Origin: Microbulbifer sp. YPW1
GTDB lineage: Bacteria > Pseudomonadota > Gammaproteobacteria > Pseudomonadales > Cellvibrionaceae
DNA length: 64,000 nt
Reading direction: 5' to 3'
Assembly (NCBI RefSeq): GCF_013367775.1
Contig: NZ_CP055157.1
Location: 2,187,001 to 2,251,000, forward strand
Under the pieces are notes generated by a model that worked only from the letters and a program-made list of their open reading frames with translations, did not search any database and was not told the DNA's origin. A program made the position numbers and the translations under genes. The first letter of the stretch is position 1, and each line of letters begins with the position of its first letter. This document shows positions 39,266 through 48,058 of the stretch, piece after piece.

Positions 39266-40684
39266 ATGAAACTGTTCAATCAATTCCGTCTCCCCACCGT
39301 CAAGGAATCCACCAGCCAGTCGCGCAGGAAATTTCTCCAGCGTATGGCGCAGGCGGGCGTGCTGTTGCCACTGGCCAGCAGCATGTTGGGGCAAAAAGTA
39401 CTGGCACAGGGCGGCAGTGCTCAGCGGGTACTCTTTCTCTATTACCCCAACGGCGTGGTGCCCTACAACTGGCTGCCGCAACAGGGCGCGGGTGCCATCA
39501 GCGGCAGCCAGGAGCTGAGCTTCGGCCTCGGGCCACTCGCGCCCTGGCACAACCGCATGATCGTTCTGCAGAACCTGACCCTGGACATCGGTGCCGGGGC
39601 CGGGGCCCACTACAACGATATGCGCGGCATCCTCACCGGCAACAACCAGATCAGCCGCGAGAGCGCCAGTATCGATCATCTGATTGCAGAACAGCTGGGC
39701 AGTGAGGGTGTGCTGAGTCTCGGTGTGCGTACCGGCAGCCGCTCGGACATCATGATTTCCAAACCGCGCGGCTACGACAGTGAAACGCGGCCGATTCCCA
39801 ACAACGACCCCGCGGATGCGGCGCAGAAGCTGGCGGTGGGTATTCAGGGCGGGGGTAGTGACAGTAACGGGGAAAAGCAGGCGTATTACGAAGCCGTACT
39901 GAACGACTTCGACAGCCTTGCCAACGCCACCCTGGATGCCGCGCGCAGGGACAAGCTGACCCTGCACGAAAATGCCCTCAAGCGCCTGCGGGACCTCGCC
40001 AGCAATCAGGTGGGCCAGTGCACCTTCAATACCAATGTGATGAGCGATCCCTATTACGCATCCAGCAGTCAGCTCACACCCACCGAATGGCAGATGTTCC
40101 CGCACCTGGCGCGGGCCCAGGTGGACAATATTGTCGGCGCCTTTTCCTGTGGCCTGCACCGGGTCGCCACCCTGCAACTTTCCAAGGGCGACGAGAACGG
40201 CAACCTGGTGAATTACTCCTACGACGAGTGCTGGCAGATGGCCCAGGACGCGATCAACCAGGGTATCCAGAGCACCAGCGAAAGTGGCCCGCTGGGTGCT
40301 ACCACCCGCTGGTACAACGAGTTTGCCAGCCACAGTGCTTCGCATCGCCCGGGCGATGTGCCGCACACCGCCCAGGTGCGCTGGTATCACTCGTTGCTCG
40401 CCTACACCCTGCAGCAACTCGAGAATAAAGGCCTGCTGGATGACACCCTGGTGGTGATGTTCAGTGAGGTCGGGGATGGCTCCAAGCACGGTGGTGCCGC
40501 CGGCGCTGTCACCCTCGCCGGTGGCGCCGGCGGCGCGCTGCAGATGGGGCGGATCATCAACTGTGGGGATGGCATCAACAATGGCCAGCGTATTTTTGGT
40601 ACCCATCAACTGTTCGGTGATGTTGCCCGCTATCTGGGGGTGAACAGCCTGCCGGAAAGCCACTGGAGTGGCGGGGTGGTTTGA
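39266..40684 (+). CDS. Tat-exported DUF1552 protein
   Basis: This 472-residue protein has a twin-arginine signal (SRRKFLQ, Arg20-Arg21, then a hydrophobic stretch ending VLAQ) and matches the DUF1552 family (PF07586), with VLFLYYPNGVVP near the start. DUF1552 genes habitually follow DUF1592-type cytochrome genes in Planctomycetes, myxobacteria and marine Proteobacteria; the function is unknown. The gene starts 15 bp after the fusion with AACAGGAG upstream, so the two form one operon. Tat export implies folding, possibly with a cofactor, before secretion. The conserved pairing supports a shared complex. Confidence 0.88.
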   Translation: MKLFNQFRLPTVKESTSQSRRKFLQRMAQAGVLLPLASSMLGQKVLAQGGSAQRVLFLYYPNGVVPYNWLPQQGAGAISGSQELSFGLGPLAPWHNRMIVLQNLTLDIGAGAGAHYNDMRGILTGNNQISRESASIDHLIAEQLGSEGVLSLGVRTGSRSDIMISKPRGYDSETRPIPNNDPADAAQKLAVGIQGGGSDSNGEKQAYYEAVLNDFDSLANATLDAARRDKLTLHENALKRLRDLASNQVGQCTFNTNVMSDPYYASSSQLTPTEWQMFPHLARAQVDNIVGAFSCGLHRVATLQLSKGDENGNLVNYSYDECWQMAQDAINQGIQSTSESGPLGATTRWYNEFASHSASHRPGDVPHTAQVRWYHSLLAYTLQQLENKGLLDDTLVVMFSEVGDGSKHGGAAGAVTLAGGAGGALQMGRIINCGDGINNGQRIFGTHQLFGDVARYLGVNSLPESHWSGGVV

Positions 40685-40749
40685 CCCGGCGAAAGCACAA
40701 TTCGAGAAAAAATCATCAAGAAATTCACACGGAGAAGAGCGGGGGAAGT

Positions 40750-42477
40750 ATGACGGTAAAGCGGTATGCGTTGACCGGGTTGTTGACGTTGGTGGCTGTT
40801 ACGGGATGCGGAGGCGGTGGAGGTGGTGCAACGCCTGCACCGACGCCAACACCGCAGCCGACACCACAACCAGCTCCCGAACCAGAACCCCTGCCGGAAA
40901 TTTCCATTGATCCCTATTGGGCCAATGCGAGTATCTACTTCCTGCTCACGGACCGGTTTAACAACGGCGACAGCAGCAACGACCTGGCCTATGGTCGCCA
41001 GGCCGACGGTGCGCCCCTGCGCGGTTTCCTCGGCGGAGACCTGCGCGGGGTCATTGATAAGCTGAACGAAGGTTATTTTTCCGATCTTGGCATCGACGCT
41101 ATCTGGATGTCACCGATTATGGAAAATGTGCACGGTTATCTGGAAAGCTCCGGTCGCACCTATGCCTATCACGGCTACTGGCCAAAGGACTGGACCGCGG
41201 TAGATGCCAACCTGGGCAGTGAGGCTGATTTGAAGGAGTTGATCGATACCGCGCACGCGCAGGGCATCCGGGTATTGCTCGATGTGATCGCCAATCACAC
41301 CGGCCCGGAAACCGCGCAGGACCCACTGTGGCCGAGCACATGGGTGCGTACTTCACCGGTGTGCGACTGGTCCGGTTTCGCCGGCAATGTCACCTGCACA
41401 CTCACCGATCACCTGCCGGACATCCGCACGGAAAGTAACGCGTCGGTGGAAATTCCCGAATTCCTGCTGGAAAAATGGCAGTCCGAGGGACGCCAGGCGC
41501 AGGAGCTGGCAGAACTGGATGCGTTCTTCGAACGCACCGGCTACCCGCGCGCGCCGCGCTATTTCCTGCTGAAATGGCTCACCGACTGGGTGCGGGAATA
41601 CGGCGTGGACGGTTTTCGCGTGGACACCGCCAAGCATGTGGAGCCAGAATTCTGGGGGCAGCTGAAGCGGGAAGCCGAAGACGCACTGGCGGACTGGAAA
41701 GCGCAAAATCCACTGCAGAAAATCGACGACCAACCCTTCTTCATGCTGGGAGAAGTTTACGGCTTCGGCGTCGATGATTTCTCTAACAGTGATGGTCGCC
41801 AGTATGACTTTGGTGATCAGCAGGTGGACTTTTACCAGTATGGTTTCGACAGCCTGATCAATATGGGATTTGTGCACCACGCGGAACAGTCGCCGGCAGA
41901 GCTATTTGCACAATATGCACAGGACCTTAATACCGGTGACCTCAAGGGCGCCGGTGTGCTCAGTTACATCAGCTCCCACGACGATATGGACAGCTTTGAC
42001 CGGGACCGCAGTCGAGCGTTTGAATCTGCCACAAAGTTGTTGCTGGCACCCGGCGCAGTACAGGTATATTACGGTGATGAGCTGGGGCGGCCGCTAACGG
42101 ACGCGCAGGCGCTGTACGATGCCGAGTTGCGCAGTTTCATGAACTGGCAGGATATGGCGGATACCGATACTCAGCTGCTGCTGACGCACTGGCAAAAACT
42201 TTTGAAATTCCGCCAGCGGTTTTTGGCGCTCGGTGCAGGTGAACATCAGGTGATCCAGCAGGCGCCGCTGGTGTTTTCCAGGAGCCTGGAAAATTTTGCC
42301 CCGGTGGTGGTCGCATTGGATCAACCTGCCAGCGACAAGAAAATACCGGTCGCTGGGGTATTTGAGGAGGGGCAGTCGTTGCTGGATTTCTACTCCGGGG
42401 CCAGTGCCCAGGTGGTCAATGGCGAAGTTGCACTGAGCACACCGCACTCCGTGGTCTTGCTGGGTGTGCCGCAATAA
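40750..42477 (+). CDS. GH13 alpha-amylase-type lipoprotein (paralogue)
   Basis: This 575-residue lipoprotein has lipobox VTGC, a Gly run and a Pro-rich linker (about 26-50), then GH13. Region II is GFRVDTAKHV (Asp292), region III MLGEVYG (Glu335) and region IV SSHDDM (His410-Asp411). It is strongly similar to the protein at 31407-33146, including the unusual SHDD. The upstream frame starts at 40681, but GGGGGAAG precedes ATG 40750, which begins the lipoprotein signal. It follows DUF1552 by 65 bp and may share its operon. A strong bidirectional terminator follows. Confidence 0.92.
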   Translation: MTVKRYALTGLLTLVAVTGCGGGGGGATPAPTPTPQPTPQPAPEPEPLPEISIDPYWANASIYFLLTDRFNNGDSSNDLAYGRQADGAPLRGFLGGDLRGVIDKLNEGYFSDLGIDAIWMSPIMENVHGYLESSGRTYAYHGYWPKDWTAVDANLGSEADLKELIDTAHAQGIRVLLDVIANHTGPETAQDPLWPSTWVRTSPVCDWSGFAGNVTCTLTDHLPDIRTESNASVEIPEFLLEKWQSEGRQAQELAELDAFFERTGYPRAPRYFLLKWLTDWVREYGVDGFRVDTAKHVEPEFWGQLKREAEDALADWKAQNPLQKIDDQPFFMLGEVYGFGVDDFSNSDGRQYDFGDQQVDFYQYGFDSLINMGFVHHAEQSPAELFAQYAQDLNTGDLKGAGVLSYISSHDDMDSFDRDRSRAFESATKLLLAPGAVQVYYGDELGRPLTDAQALYDAELRSFMNWQDMADTDTQLLLTHWQKLLKFRQRFLALGAGEHQVIQQAPLVFSRSLENFAPVVVALDQPASDKKIPVAGVFEEGQSLLDFYSGASAQVVNGEVALSTPHSVVLLGVPQ

Positions 42478-42501
42478 ACCCGTTTCCGTATTTAATCTGT
42501 C

Positions 42502-42540
42502 CCAATAAAAAGCCCCGGATCTACCGGGGCTTTTTATTGG
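42502..42540. terminator. Bidirectional intrinsic terminator
   Basis: CCAATAAAAAGCCCCGG (42502-42518) pairs perfectly over 17 bp with CCGGGGCTTTTTATTGG (42524-42540). It has A and T runs on both sides and sits between the convergent GH13 and DUF3014 genes. Confidence 0.92.
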
Positions 42541-42551
42541 TTGGGTGTGGC

Positions 42552-43391
42552 TTACTGCTCGCTGGGCAGGTTCTGCAATGCGGCTTTAAGTTCGCGCAAC
42601 TTTTCCTTTACCCGCGCTGCATTATCCGGGCCGATGCGAATCATCAACTTGTGCAGCCCGGGCAGTTTCTCCAGTTTTTCATCCTCAAACTTGTAGTATA
42701 CCGTGGGGCGGACCAGCTTGATGGGGCCTTCAACTTCCGGGGCGGCCAGTGCCTGATCGATCGCGGCGAGCACCGCCGCGTGGAAGTTCTTGTTCTTCAG
42801 CCCCAGTTCGCCGTAAGCCTGTTTCAGGCGCGGGTACCAGAACTGGTAGAGGTTGACCGCGGTATCGGTATCGACCATGGCGAACAGGCGCACGGGTTGC
42901 TCGTAGCGCTGGTAGTTCTCCTGAGAGAGCACGTAGATCTTCTGGCCGTCATCGCGGGTTTCCAGATCCTTGACCACCAGACTGTCCTTCAGGTTGTTGA
43001 AGGGACGGTTCTTGTGCATCAGGTCGCCTTTGGTCGCGGTGTTCACCGCCGCCACCCATTTGCGCACGACCTCATCCGGCACTATCCAGTTTGCCAGCGC
43101 ACCGTCGGAGGAGAGGCTGATGATATCCTTGCGCGCCTCGGCATCACTGTCGTTCAGGGCGGGCAGCTGGCGCGGTGGATCTTCCGGCTCGGCGGGTTCC
43201 GGAGCGGGGGGGATGACTGGCTCGTCCTCTGGCTTGTCGAGGTCGACGCTCGGTGTTTCCGGCGCGGGCTCGGTGACGGGGGCGGGGGCTTCGGGCGCCG
43301 GGGTATCCCGCAACGCGAACCAGTAAATGCCGAAAACTACCGCTGCTACTACCAGCAGCGCGATCAGCCAATCTTTGATACTGCCACCCAT
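42552..43391 (-). CDS. DUF3014 membrane-anchored protein
   Basis: This 279-residue protein has one N-terminal transmembrane helix (about 7-27, WLIALLVVAAVVFGIYWFAL), a Pro/Glu-rich linker (about 30-80) and a globular domain matching DUF3014 (PF11219; for example LIPDEVVRKWV-like WIVPDEVVRKWVAAV). The function is unknown. It would sit on the periplasmic face of the inner membrane. ATG 43391 follows GGAGG at good spacing and is better than the TTG at 43397. The gap to the amylase operon (200 bp) suggests independent transcription. Confidence 0.85.
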   Translation of the reverse strand: MGGSIKDWLIALLVVAAVVFGIYWFALRDTPAPEAPAPVTEPAPETPSVDLDKPEDEPVIPPAPEPAEPEDPPRQLPALNDSDAEARKDIISLSSDGALANWIVPDEVVRKWVAAVNTATKGDLMHKNRPFNNLKDSLVVKDLETRDDGQKIYVLSQENYQRYEQPVRLFAMVDTDTAVNLYQFWYPRLKQAYGELGLKNKNFHAAVLAAIDQALAAPEVEGPIKLVRPTVYYKFEDEKLEKLPGLHKLMIRIGPDNAARVKEKLRELKAALQNLPSEQ

Positions 43392-43591
43392 CTGCAAATC
43401 CTCCCGTTGATTCCCGCGCTCAGCGTCTGGCGCCTTATAAGACAGTGTAAACCACTGACTGTGAAGTCTAAGACAGTATCAGGTCGCGAAGGTTTCGCCT
43501 ATAGAGGAGGGAAACGGGGGCAGAAAGAGGCGCAGGCAGATGAGAGGCTGAGGGAAGCCAGGGGCGCGGTGCGCCCCTGTGGAGGGTAATG
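43392..43591. other. Gap between DUF3014 and the amylase operon
   Basis: These 200 bases should contain the DUF3014 promoter and the 3' end of the amylase operon. I see no clear hairpin terminator and no gene. Confidence 0.4.
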
Positions 43592-45520
43592 TCAGTGAGC
43601 AACCTTCAGGATTTGCCCCGACAGCGGGCCCAGGTTTACTGATACCGTTGTCGTCTGATCTTTGGCGATGATCATCTCCACCGTCGCTGCATTCAGCTGG
43701 TCAGTTAGGGTATACACACCTTCCTCCAGCTGCCACGCATCGGTCAGTGCATCCGGCAGCTGCAGGGTAACCTGCTGCGCATTGTCGGCGAAGTTGGCGA
43801 CAACCAGCAGCTGGTCTTCACCGGCCCAGCGGGCGAAGCTGTACTGTTGCTCGCTGTAGCTTTCGCTGCGGTCGCGGTTGAATTGGTGCAGGTCCATAAA
43901 CTCGCCGGTGAGCGCGGGGCTCTGGCGAGTGAAGTTGAGCAGTCGCAGGTAGGTTTCGCGCAGGGATTTTTCGCTGTCGCTGAGTTTTTCGCTATTGTAC
44001 TGGCCGCCGTTATTCCAGCGTCTGATCGTCGGCACCGACCAGTAATCGAAAATGGTGGTGCGGCTGGCCTTGCCAAAGCCCGCATCATTGGCGGCGGGCT
44101 CACCCAGCTCCTGGCCGAAGTACACCAGGGTAGGTGCGCCACTGATGGTTGCGGAGACAACCATGGCTGGTATTCCCGCTCGGGCGCTGCCGGCAAATTC
44201 CGGGCTGGCGATACGCTGTTCGTCGTGGTTTTCCATAAAGCGCAGCATATTGTCTTCAATACCTTGCAGACTTTCCTGAATGTCCACCAGCGGGTCGGTA
44301 CCGGCCTTGCCTTCCATCACCGCGCGTATCGCATCGTAGGTGCCGACCTTGTCGTAGAGGTAGTCCATTTTGCCCAGGTGCACATAATCCCGGTACAGGT
44401 CGGGTTGGTAGATTTCCGCCAGCAGCAGTGCATCTGGTTTCTGCATCTTGATGCCGGAATTCAGGTAGCTCCAGAACTCCACCGGTACCATGCCCGCCAT
44501 ATCATAGCGGAAGCCGTCGACGCCAAAGTCGAGCCAGTAGTCGGTGATCTGGCGGAATTTTTCCCAGCTGCTGGGGACGTCCTTATCCGCCCAGAAGGCC
44601 GCATGCGCGCGGTAATCTTTCTGGGCGTAGTCCTGTGGCAGCTCTGCAAAATCGTGAGAGCCATCCGGACGCACACCGAAGTTGATCTTCACCGTTTCGT
44701 ACCAGTCGTCCTGTTTTGGCTGCGGCGCGCGGCTGCCGTTGCCGGTCCACTTTGCCGGTACTTCATCGAACTTGCCGTCCACCAATGGATGGGCTTCACC
44801 ATTCAGGGGCTGGTAACCGCCTTCAGACTCCGGTACCAGGAAAGGTTCGCCGGGCACATAGTAAAAATTGTTGTCGCGGGCGTAGGCCACGCTGGTGTCA
44901 TCGTCCGCGCCGAAGTCGCGCACGCCCTCTGGCTTGGCCAGCGACTCATAGTTGCGCGCAACATGGTTGGGCACGATGTCGATGATGACCTTGAGGCCGG
45001 CCTCATGGGAGCGCTCGATCAGCGCCTTGAATTCCTGCAGGCGATTGTCCGGATCTTCGGCCAGGTCCGGGTTTACCGAGTAGTAATCCTTGACGGCATA
45101 GGGAGAACCGGCGCGGCCCTTGATCACATCCGGGTCGTCGTTGGCGATACCAAACTCGGTGTAGTCACGCACTAGCGCATGATGCAATGCGCCGGTATAC
45201 CAGATGTAGTTGGCACCGAGTTCGCGGATTTCCTGCAGCGCATTCGGCGTGAAGTCGCTGAATTTACCGACCCCGTTTTCCTCGATGGTACCCCAGGGCT
45301 TGTTGGTGGTATTGGTATTGCCAAACAGGCGTGGCAGTACCTGGTAGATCACCGGCTTGTCGAAAGTTTCTACCGGGGAGGGAAGTGCGGCTGCGGCCTG
45401 GACAACCTCCTGTGGGTTTTCCTGAACCTGGCTGGCTTGTGTATCTTCAGCTTTATCGCAGCCGCTCAGCAGTGCAGCGGCGATGGAAGAAGCCAGTAGC
45501 AGTCGGGTAAGTTTTTTCAT
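43592..45520 (-). CDS. GH13 alpha-amylase family lipoprotein
   Basis: This 642-residue lipoprotein (lipobox LSGC) has GH13 motifs DIVPNHVARN (I), GFRYDMAGM with Asp340 (II), LLAEIYQP with Glu369 (III) and ENHDEQR with His432-Asp433 (IV). Sequence style differs from the two SHDD paralogues, so it is a separate GH13 subfamily acting on starch or maltodextrin. ATG 45520 is chosen for the lipoprotein signal. It is the last gene of a minus-strand run (neopullulanase-like, GH31, this gene) with gaps of 43 and 35 bp, which indicates one operon from the control region at 49934-50207. Confidence 0.9.
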   Translation of the reverse strand: MKKLTRLLLASSIAAALLSGCDKAEDTQASQVQENPQEVVQAAAALPSPVETFDKPVIYQVLPRLFGNTNTTNKPWGTIEENGVGKFSDFTPNALQEIRELGANYIWYTGALHHALVRDYTEFGIANDDPDVIKGRAGSPYAVKDYYSVNPDLAEDPDNRLQEFKALIERSHEAGLKVIIDIVPNHVARNYESLAKPEGVRDFGADDDTSVAYARDNNFYYVPGEPFLVPESEGGYQPLNGEAHPLVDGKFDEVPAKWTGNGSRAPQPKQDDWYETVKINFGVRPDGSHDFAELPQDYAQKDYRAHAAFWADKDVPSSWEKFRQITDYWLDFGVDGFRYDMAGMVPVEFWSYLNSGIKMQKPDALLLAEIYQPDLYRDYVHLGKMDYLYDKVGTYDAIRAVMEGKAGTDPLVDIQESLQGIEDNMLRFMENHDEQRIASPEFAGSARAGIPAMVVSATISGAPTLVYFGQELGEPAANDAGFGKASRTTIFDYWSVPTIRRWNNGGQYNSEKLSDSEKSLRETYLRLLNFTRQSPALTGEFMDLHQFNRDRSESYSEQQYSFARWAGEDQLLVVANFADNAQQVTLQLPDALTDAWQLEEGVYTLTDQLNAATVEMIIAKDQTTTVSVNLGPLSGQILKVAH

Positions 45521-45555
45521 AACAGCCAATAATTCCGTTCGTTATTTCTATTCTC

Positions 45556-48015
45556 TTACAGGGATACAGCGAGTTTCAGGTCTTGTTTACCCCAGGCGAA
45601 ATTCACCTGCAGGGTGTTGCTGCGCTTGTCGTAGTAAGCAGTGTTTGCGGTGAGCTGGTTTTCCTTGCGCACCAGCCGGATAGGTTCACCGCCGAGGGTG
45701 ATCGACGCGGGCGCCTGCTGCCAGTTGTGCAGCACCAGCTCGATGGCGCGGGTTTCCGGCGCTCCGGTATAGCCATTGCCGCTGCGGCTGAAGGCGAAGT
45801 TCAGGGCGTTGCCTCCGCGCGCGCTGGTAAAGGCGAGCTGCTCGTACTGGCCCTTGGCGAAGGCATCGGCAGTCACGCCGTCGTCTTCGTACACAGATCC
45901 GCTGGACGTGTGGACTGAGTCATCGGCGTAGTAGTCCAGGCGCAGGTGCTCGCTGGAGTATTCACGGGTGTTGCGCACATCCTTGATGGTCGGGATAAAC
46001 GCACCGGCGCGCACCAGGACTGGAATGGTGTCGAGTTCCACTTCCACTTCCGCGCTGTCTCCGCGGTAGGCTTCATCGGTCCAGTAATCGAACCAGACGC
46101 CGCCGGGGAGCTGAACTTCCACCTCGTCGATGTTTTCCTCGGTCACCGGTGCCACCAGGAAGTCGTTGCCCCACAGATAGGCGTCCTTGTTGTCCATCAG
46201 CGCCAGGTCGGATTCGTTTTCAAAAAACAGCGGGCGCATCAGCGGCATGCCGGTCTGGCTGTTTTCGAAGGCGAGGGTGTAGTTGTAGGGCAGCAGGCGG
46301 TAACGCAGCTTCACGTATTCGCGCAGAATATTGCGGGTCTTGCGGTCGTGGAATACCGGCTCCGGGGCAATGTGATCCTGCGCGTGTGGGCGGTACACCG
46401 GCTGGAACACACCGTATTGCAGCCAGCGGATATACAGCTCGCGGTTAAACTTCTCGCCGCCGGCAAAACCGCCGAGGTCGGAGTGGGTGTAGCCAAAGCC
46501 CAGCAGGCTCATCTGCAGTGACAGTTCCACCTGTGGCTTGAGGCCACCCCAGCTGCGATCCACATCGCCGGTCCAGGGGATCATGCCAAAGCGCTGGGAG
46601 CCGGGGAAACCGGCGCGCATCATGATGAACGGACGTTCTTCCGGGCTCGCTGCCTTTTCATTGTCGAACAACATTTGTGCCCAGCGGTGGCCGTAGGCAT
46701 TGTGGATTTCGTCCGCCATGCCAACCGCGTGTACGGTATCGGAGGGGTGGACTTCCGGCTCACCCAGGTCGCCCCACCAGCCGGCTACACCCTGTTCCTT
46801 CAGGTCCTTGTAGATATTCCAGAACCAGTCGCGGCCGTCTTCGGAGAACACATCGATGAGACCGGTATTGCCGAAATAGAACTCGAATTGCTTGGGCGCA
46901 CCAGCAACATTTTTCGCCAGTGCATTGCCTGCCACCGCGCTGTCCCAGCGCTCGGAAGTGGAGAGGACAAAAGGCTCGGTGACGAGGATGGTGTTGATGC
47001 CCTGTTCATCCAGGTCCGCCATCATCTCCACCGGCGTGGGGAAGGTGTTCTTGTCCCATGCCAGGTTGCCCATATGTCCTTTGATGTCCGGGCCGAACCA
47101 GAACAGATCCAGTACCACCGCGTCCAGTGGGAAATCTTCCTCGCGGAATTTTTCCACCACGTCGCGCACTTCCTGCTCCGAGCGGTAACCGAAGCGGGAG
47201 GCGAAATTACCCAGCGCCCAGCGCGGCGGCATGGGCTGGCGGCCGGTCACATTCACATAGTTCTCGATCAGCTTCGGATAGCTTTCCCCCGCCACCACAA
47301 TGTAACTGGTGCGGCCGGCGACGGCCTCGAACTGCAGGACGTTTTCTTCGCTCGCGCCCAGGTCCATAAAGCCCGAGGCGCTGTTGTCGAACAGCAGCAC
47401 ATATTTATTGCTGCTCATCACCGCCGGCAGGCCGAAATACATCTGCTGGGATTCGGTGGTGTAGCCATAGTGGGCCTTGTTGTACAGCGGCAGGCGGTGG
47501 CCGCGACGGTCCATGCCCAGCACACGCTGGCCGCCACCGATCAGCTTCTCGTCATCGTTGAGATTGAAGCGGAAGCCGCGCATGGTCTGGTTGGCGAAGA
47601 AACCGTGCTCTTCCGCCAACAGCGGCTCGTCGTTGCGCAGGTACTTGATGGCAAACGGCGACTTGTGGATAACCGCGGTGAGGTCACCGAGTGCATAGCG
47701 CAGGGTCTCTTGGGAAACGCTCAGCTGCGCCTGCACATCGGCCTCGAGTTGCGCGCGGGCGAAGGAAGGTAACTGCTTGAGGCCGTCGCGCTGGTAGTGC
47801 ACTTCCAGGGAAGCCTGGTTCAGTGGCGTCAGGGTAACCTGGCTGTCGCTGGTCTCGATCACCAGCTTGTCGTCGAGCAGCTGGTGGCTTTTATAGCTGC
47901 GTGCGGTCTCGGCAAAGGCCGGTTGCAGGGCGGTGGCCAGCAGCGTGGGCAGCAGGGTAGCCAGCCCGAGCTTTTTGAGCAGCCTTGTGGGCTGGTTGGT
48001 CTTGGTATCTTTCAT
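45556..48015 (-). CDS. GH31 alpha-glucosidase
   Basis: This exported GH31 enzyme of 819 residues has a signal peptide ending AFAE (about residue 36). A GH31 N-terminal beta domain precedes the catalytic barrel, with nucleophile Asp416 in GWWGDLGEPE and acid/base Asp484 in PWTGDVDRSWGG. A C-terminal DUF5110-like beta region follows. It should release glucose from the non-reducing ends of maltodextrins in the periplasm, feeding glucokinase. The second gene of the three-gene operon, it starts 43 bp after the neopullulanase-like gene. Activity on isomaltose-type linkages cannot be excluded. Confidence 0.92.
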   Translation of the reverse strand: MKDTKTNQPTRLLKKLGLATLLPTLLATALQPAFAETARSYKSHQLLDDKLVIETSDSQVTLTPLNQASLEVHYQRDGLKQLPSFARAQLEADVQAQLSVSQETLRYALGDLTAVIHKSPFAIKYLRNDEPLLAEEHGFFANQTMRGFRFNLNDDEKLIGGGQRVLGMDRRGHRLPLYNKAHYGYTTESQQMYFGLPAVMSSNKYVLLFDNSASGFMDLGASEENVLQFEAVAGRTSYIVVAGESYPKLIENYVNVTGRQPMPPRWALGNFASRFGYRSEQEVRDVVEKFREEDFPLDAVVLDLFWFGPDIKGHMGNLAWDKNTFPTPVEMMADLDEQGINTILVTEPFVLSTSERWDSAVAGNALAKNVAGAPKQFEFYFGNTGLIDVFSEDGRDWFWNIYKDLKEQGVAGWWGDLGEPEVHPSDTVHAVGMADEIHNAYGHRWAQMLFDNEKAASPEERPFIMMRAGFPGSQRFGMIPWTGDVDRSWGGLKPQVELSLQMSLLGFGYTHSDLGGFAGGEKFNRELYIRWLQYGVFQPVYRPHAQDHIAPEPVFHDRKTRNILREYVKLRYRLLPYNYTLAFENSQTGMPLMRPLFFENESDLALMDNKDAYLWGNDFLVAPVTEENIDEVEVQLPGGVWFDYWTDEAYRGDSAEVEVELDTIPVLVRAGAFIPTIKDVRNTREYSSEHLRLDYYADDSVHTSSGSVYEDDGVTADAFAKGQYEQLAFTSARGGNALNFAFSRSGNGYTGAPETRAIELVLHNWQQAPASITLGGEPIRLVRKENQLTANTAYYDKRSNTLQVNFAWGKQDLKLAVSL

Positions 48016-48058
48016 CGTCGCTTACTTCTGTTTTTAGAATACTTTTAAAAAGGCTTTT

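Noticed and set aside
38678..40663. 661-codon minus-strand open frame over the DUF1592/DUF1552 genes
   Set aside because: Antisense shadow crossing two well-supported genes.
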